From an uncultured Clostridia bacterium (GTDB lineage: Bacteria; Bacillota; Clostridia; Oscillospirales; Oscillospiraceae): DNA of 7,355 bases. The stretch is taken from the NCBI GenBank assembly GCA_947383645.1, contig CANDEH010000108.1:1-7355 (forward strand), written 5' to 3'. This document shows positions 5,660 to 7,355 of the stretch, piece by piece. The notes below the pieces were generated by a model. It was not told the DNA's origin, did not search any database, and was given only the letters and a program-made list of their open reading frames with translations. How positions within the stretch are numbered: the stretch's first letter is position 1; every line of letters begins with the position of its first letter. The position numbers and the translations under genes were made by a program.

Positions 5660-5721
5660 GTTTTTCCGAAAACGCGGTTCCCGGAAAAACGATTTTCATT
5701 TATTTGCGCCGGAGGCGCAAA
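5660..5721. repeat. Hairpins 4 and 5 between trkA and trkH
   Basis: GTTTTTCCG (5660-5668) pairs with CGGAAAAAC (5682-5690) around a 13-nt loop; TTTGCGCC (5703-5710) pairs with GGCGCAAA (5714-5721), loop GGA. GCAGAGT (5653-5659) can pair with ACTCTGC (5721-5727) to enclose both, making a small three-way structure. The rest of 5728-5777 is AT-rich without a clear motif. Confidence 0.65.
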
Positions 5722-5774
5722 CTCTGCCGAGGGCTTTTGTCTTTGGCGTTTGTGGAGTGAATTTGATTTTTTTG

Positions 5775-5806
5775 GTACCTTTTTAAGAAAAAGGCGCGGG
5801 AGGTAC
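5775..5806 (+). promoter_or_regulatory. trkH RBS with a possible masking stem
   Basis: The ribosome binding site GGGAGG (5798-5803) lies 5 nt before the trkH ATG. GTACCT (5775-5780) is the exact complement of AGGTAC (5801-5806), covering part of that site. A competing hairpin, CCTTTTT (5778-5784) with AAAAAGG (5788-5794), uses three of the same bases, so the two folds exclude each other. Regulation is inferred; the pairing is seen. Confidence 0.45.
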
Positions 5807-5808
5807 TT

Positions 5809-7257
5809 ATGAACTATAGACTTGTGCTGCGGATGCTGGGGCAGATTCTGCGGATTGAGGCGGTTTGTCTGGTGCTGCCGCTGGCGGTGTCCTGGGGCAC
5901 CGGCGGGGGGGATGCCATGGCTTTTGCCGTTACCATCGCCCTCTCCGGCGTCGTTGGACAGGCCCTGTGCTGCCTCCCCGGCGGGGAGCGGCGGATGCAG
6001 GCCCGGGACGGCTTCGCCGCCGTGGCGCTGAGCTGGATTGTCATGTCCGCCTTCGGCGCCCTGCCCTATGTGCTCTCCGGGGCCGTTCCCCACTACATCG
6101 ACGCTTTTTTTGAGACTGTCTCCGGCTTTACCACCACAGGGGCCACCATTCTGCCGGAGATCGAGTCCCTGCCCCGGGGCATCCTCCTCTGGCGGGCCCA
6201 GACCCAGTGGATGGGGGGCATGGGGGTGCTGGTGCTGACCCTGGCCCTGCTGCCCAAGACCGGGGAGGGCAGCGTCCACCTGATGCGAGCGGAGTCCCCG
6301 GGCCCCATCAAGACCAAGCTGGTTCCCCGCGTACGGGACACCGCCAAGATCCTATACAGCATCTATATTACCCTCACCGTGCTGGAGATTATCTTCCTCA
6401 TGGTGGCGGGGATGAGTCTCTATGACGCGGCCACCCACGCCATGACCACCATCTCCACCGGCGGCTTCTCCGTGAAAAACGCCAGCATCGCCGCCTACGA
6501 CTCCCTGGCCATCAACTGGATTATCATTGTGTTCATGTTCCTCTCCGGCGTGAACTTCAGCCTGCTCTACTACGCCCTCTGCCGGAACTTCAAGGCTGTC
6601 CTCCACAGCGAGGAGCTCCGGTTCTACACGTTGCAGACGGTTGTCGCCTCAGCGCTGATCGCCGCCAATCTGGTAGTCGTGGGGGGACAGGCCCTGAACG
6701 CAAAGACTGTCACCGACGCGGTGTTTCAGGTGGTCACCGTGGCCACCACCACCGGCTACGCCACGGTGGATTTCGCCCTCTGGCCCACCCTCTCCTGCAT
6801 GATCCTCTTTGTTCTGATGGTCACCGGGGCCTGTGCCGGCAGTACCGCCGGCGGCGTCAAGTCCATCCGGGTGGTGCTGCTGGTGAAGAACCTCCGCCGG
6901 GAGGTCCACAACATCCTCCATCCCCGTGTGGTACAGACCATCCGCGTGGATGGCGACCGGGTGGAGGAGAGCACCCTCTCCGGCGTAACCCTGTTCTTTT
7001 TCGCCTACATCACACTGGCGCTGATCGGGGCACTGGTGGTATCCTGGGACAACGTGGGTTTTACCGAGGCCATCTCCGCCTCCATGACCTGCGTGGGCAA
7101 TGTAGGCCCGGCTCTGGGCGCCATGGGCCCCACGGGGAACTTCGGCGGGCTGTCGGCGCTGAGCAAGATTGTGCTCAGCTTCAGTATGCTGCTGGGGCGG
7201 CTGGAGATTCTGCCCCTGTTGTTGATGTTGTTCCCGTCCATGTGGAGAAAAAAGTAA
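5809..7257 (+). CDS. trkH: Trk potassium uptake system channel subunit TrkH
   Basis: Integral membrane K+ channel of the SKT (Trk/Ktr/HKT) superfamily, the pore partner of TrkA. The 482 residues carry four membrane-pore-membrane repeats. Selectivity-filter loops: TTTGAT (108-113), ISTGGFS (215-221), TTTGYAT (313-319) and VGNVGPALG (429-437); all keep the filter glycines. The conserved intracellular gate loop lies at AGSTAGGVKSIR (343-354), in the third repeat. Membrane spans lie about 9-29, 36-56, 70-92, 130-149, 180-200, 234-256, 273-292, 326-344, 391-412 and 451-475, with re-entrant pore helices before each filter. Length fits TrkH rather than the shorter KtrB (about 450). ATG at 5809 has GGGAGG 5 nt upstream. 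The gene lies 317 bp after trkA; its separate spacing suggests some independent control. It ends with a terminator. Intact, no frameshift. Confidence 0.96.
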   Translation: MNYRLVLRMLGQILRIEAVCLVLPLAVSWGTGGGDAMAFAVTIALSGVVGQALCCLPGGERRMQARDGFAAVALSWIVMSAFGALPYVLSGAVPHYIDAFFETVSGFTTTGATILPEIESLPRGILLWRAQTQWMGGMGVLVLTLALLPKTGEGSVHLMRAESPGPIKTKLVPRVRDTAKILYSIYITLTVLEIIFLMVAGMSLYDAATHAMTTISTGGFSVKNASIAAYDSLAINWIIIVFMFLSGVNFSLLYYALCRNFKAVLHSEELRFYTLQTVVASALIAANLVVVGGQALNAKTVTDAVFQVVTVATTTGYATVDFALWPTLSCMILFVLMVTGACAGSTAGGVKSIRVVLLVKNLRREVHNILHPRVVQTIRVDGDRVEESTLSGVTLFFFAYITLALIGALVVSWDNVGFTEAISASMTCVGNVGPALGAMGPTGNFGGLSALSKIVLSFSMLLGRLEILPLLLMLFPSMWRKK

Positions 7258-7265
7258 ATTGCTTG

Positions 7266-7292
7266 AAAGCCGCTGCGTGGGGCTTTGTTTTT
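7266..7292 (+). terminator. Rho-independent terminator of trkH
   Basis: AAAGCC (7266-7271) pairs with GGCTTT (7281-7286), followed by GTTTTT (7287-7292). It starts 8 nt after the trkH stop. Its leading part, GCTTGAAAGCCGCTGCG, resembles hairpin 1 after trkA, but the closing arm is replaced by a T-tract. A modest stem but correct placement. Confidence 0.7.
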
Positions 7293-7313
7293 AAATAAGA
7301 GGACGGGGAGTTT

Positions 7314-7355
7314 CGCCCCCCGGGGCGAGTTACTTTTCCCACGCGGGAAAAGTAA
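7314..7355. repeat. Two adjacent hairpins at the window end
   Basis: CGCCC (7314-7318) pairs with GGGCG (7323-7327). TTACTTTTCCC (7330-7340) pairs exactly with GGGAAAAGTAA (7345-7355), loop ACGC; the second stem reaches the last base and may continue beyond. Again the 5' arm is T-rich and the 3' arm A-rich, unlike a terminator. It probably marks another dispersed palindromic repeat. Confidence 0.7.

Noticed and set aside
5492..5808. c-di-AMP (ydaO-type) riboswitch, often found before K+ transporter genes
   Set aside because: I could not find its conserved core blocks or pseudosymmetric fold; the stems here are simple isolated hairpins. A covariance-model scan would settle it.
5498..5812. 104-codon open frame between trkA and trkH
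   Set aside because: It runs straight through perfect hairpins, has no ribosome binding site and no recognisable motif; the palindromes account for the sequence.

Overview
The window looks like the chromosome of a GC-rich, low-motility-type Firmicute of the class Clostridia, most plausibly an Oscillospiraceae gut anaerobe (Flavonifractor/Lawsonibacter/Oscillibacter-like). This rests on GC-rich codon use, strong GGAGG ribosome binding sites, a TTG start, a Cys-rich iron-sulfur flavoprotein, and AT-rich hairpin repeats between GC-rich genes. The assignment is inference; no marker for species is present.

Layout. (1) 1-809: the 3' part of thrS (threonyl-tRNA synthetase), closed by a strong terminator that is bracketed by inverted 7-bp repeats. 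(2) 1000-1799: a perfect 24-bp palindrome that contains a promoter, ribosome binding site and start codon, then a leaderless (no signal peptide) N-acetylmuramoyl-L-alanine amidase with a C-terminal SH3b domain. (3) 1871-2500, minus strand: an iron-sulfur flavoprotein/NADPH-dependent FMN reductase family protein, convergent with the amidase and sharing its terminator; its sigma-A-type promoter is visible. (4) 2710-3205: a gene-free block of three diverged copies of a ~150-170-bp repeat, the middle one inverted, with terminal inverted repeats that pair in a nested way. (5) 3264-7257: yihY (BrkB-like membrane protein), trkA and trkH, all on the plus strand. yihY and trkA overlap by 4 bp; trkA and trkH are separated by 317 bp filled with hairpins. 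A terminator follows trkH, and another 11-bp palindrome runs into the window end.

How it works together. TrkA (two RCK units) is the cytoplasmic nucleotide-binding regulator and TrkH the pore of a Trk-type K+ uptake system; both are complete and carry the expected signature residues. YihY is tied to trkA by translational overlap, so it is probably co-produced, but its job is unknown. ThrS, the amidase and the flavoprotein are independent transcription units.

The protein-coding content is ordinary. The interest lies in the non-coding DNA: a promoter embedded in the loop of a palindrome that would also hide the amidase ribosome binding site in read-through RNA, a nested repeat cluster upstream of the K+ operon, and a hairpin array between trkA and trkH. 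No CRISPR array, tRNA, rRNA, transposase or phage gene is visible.
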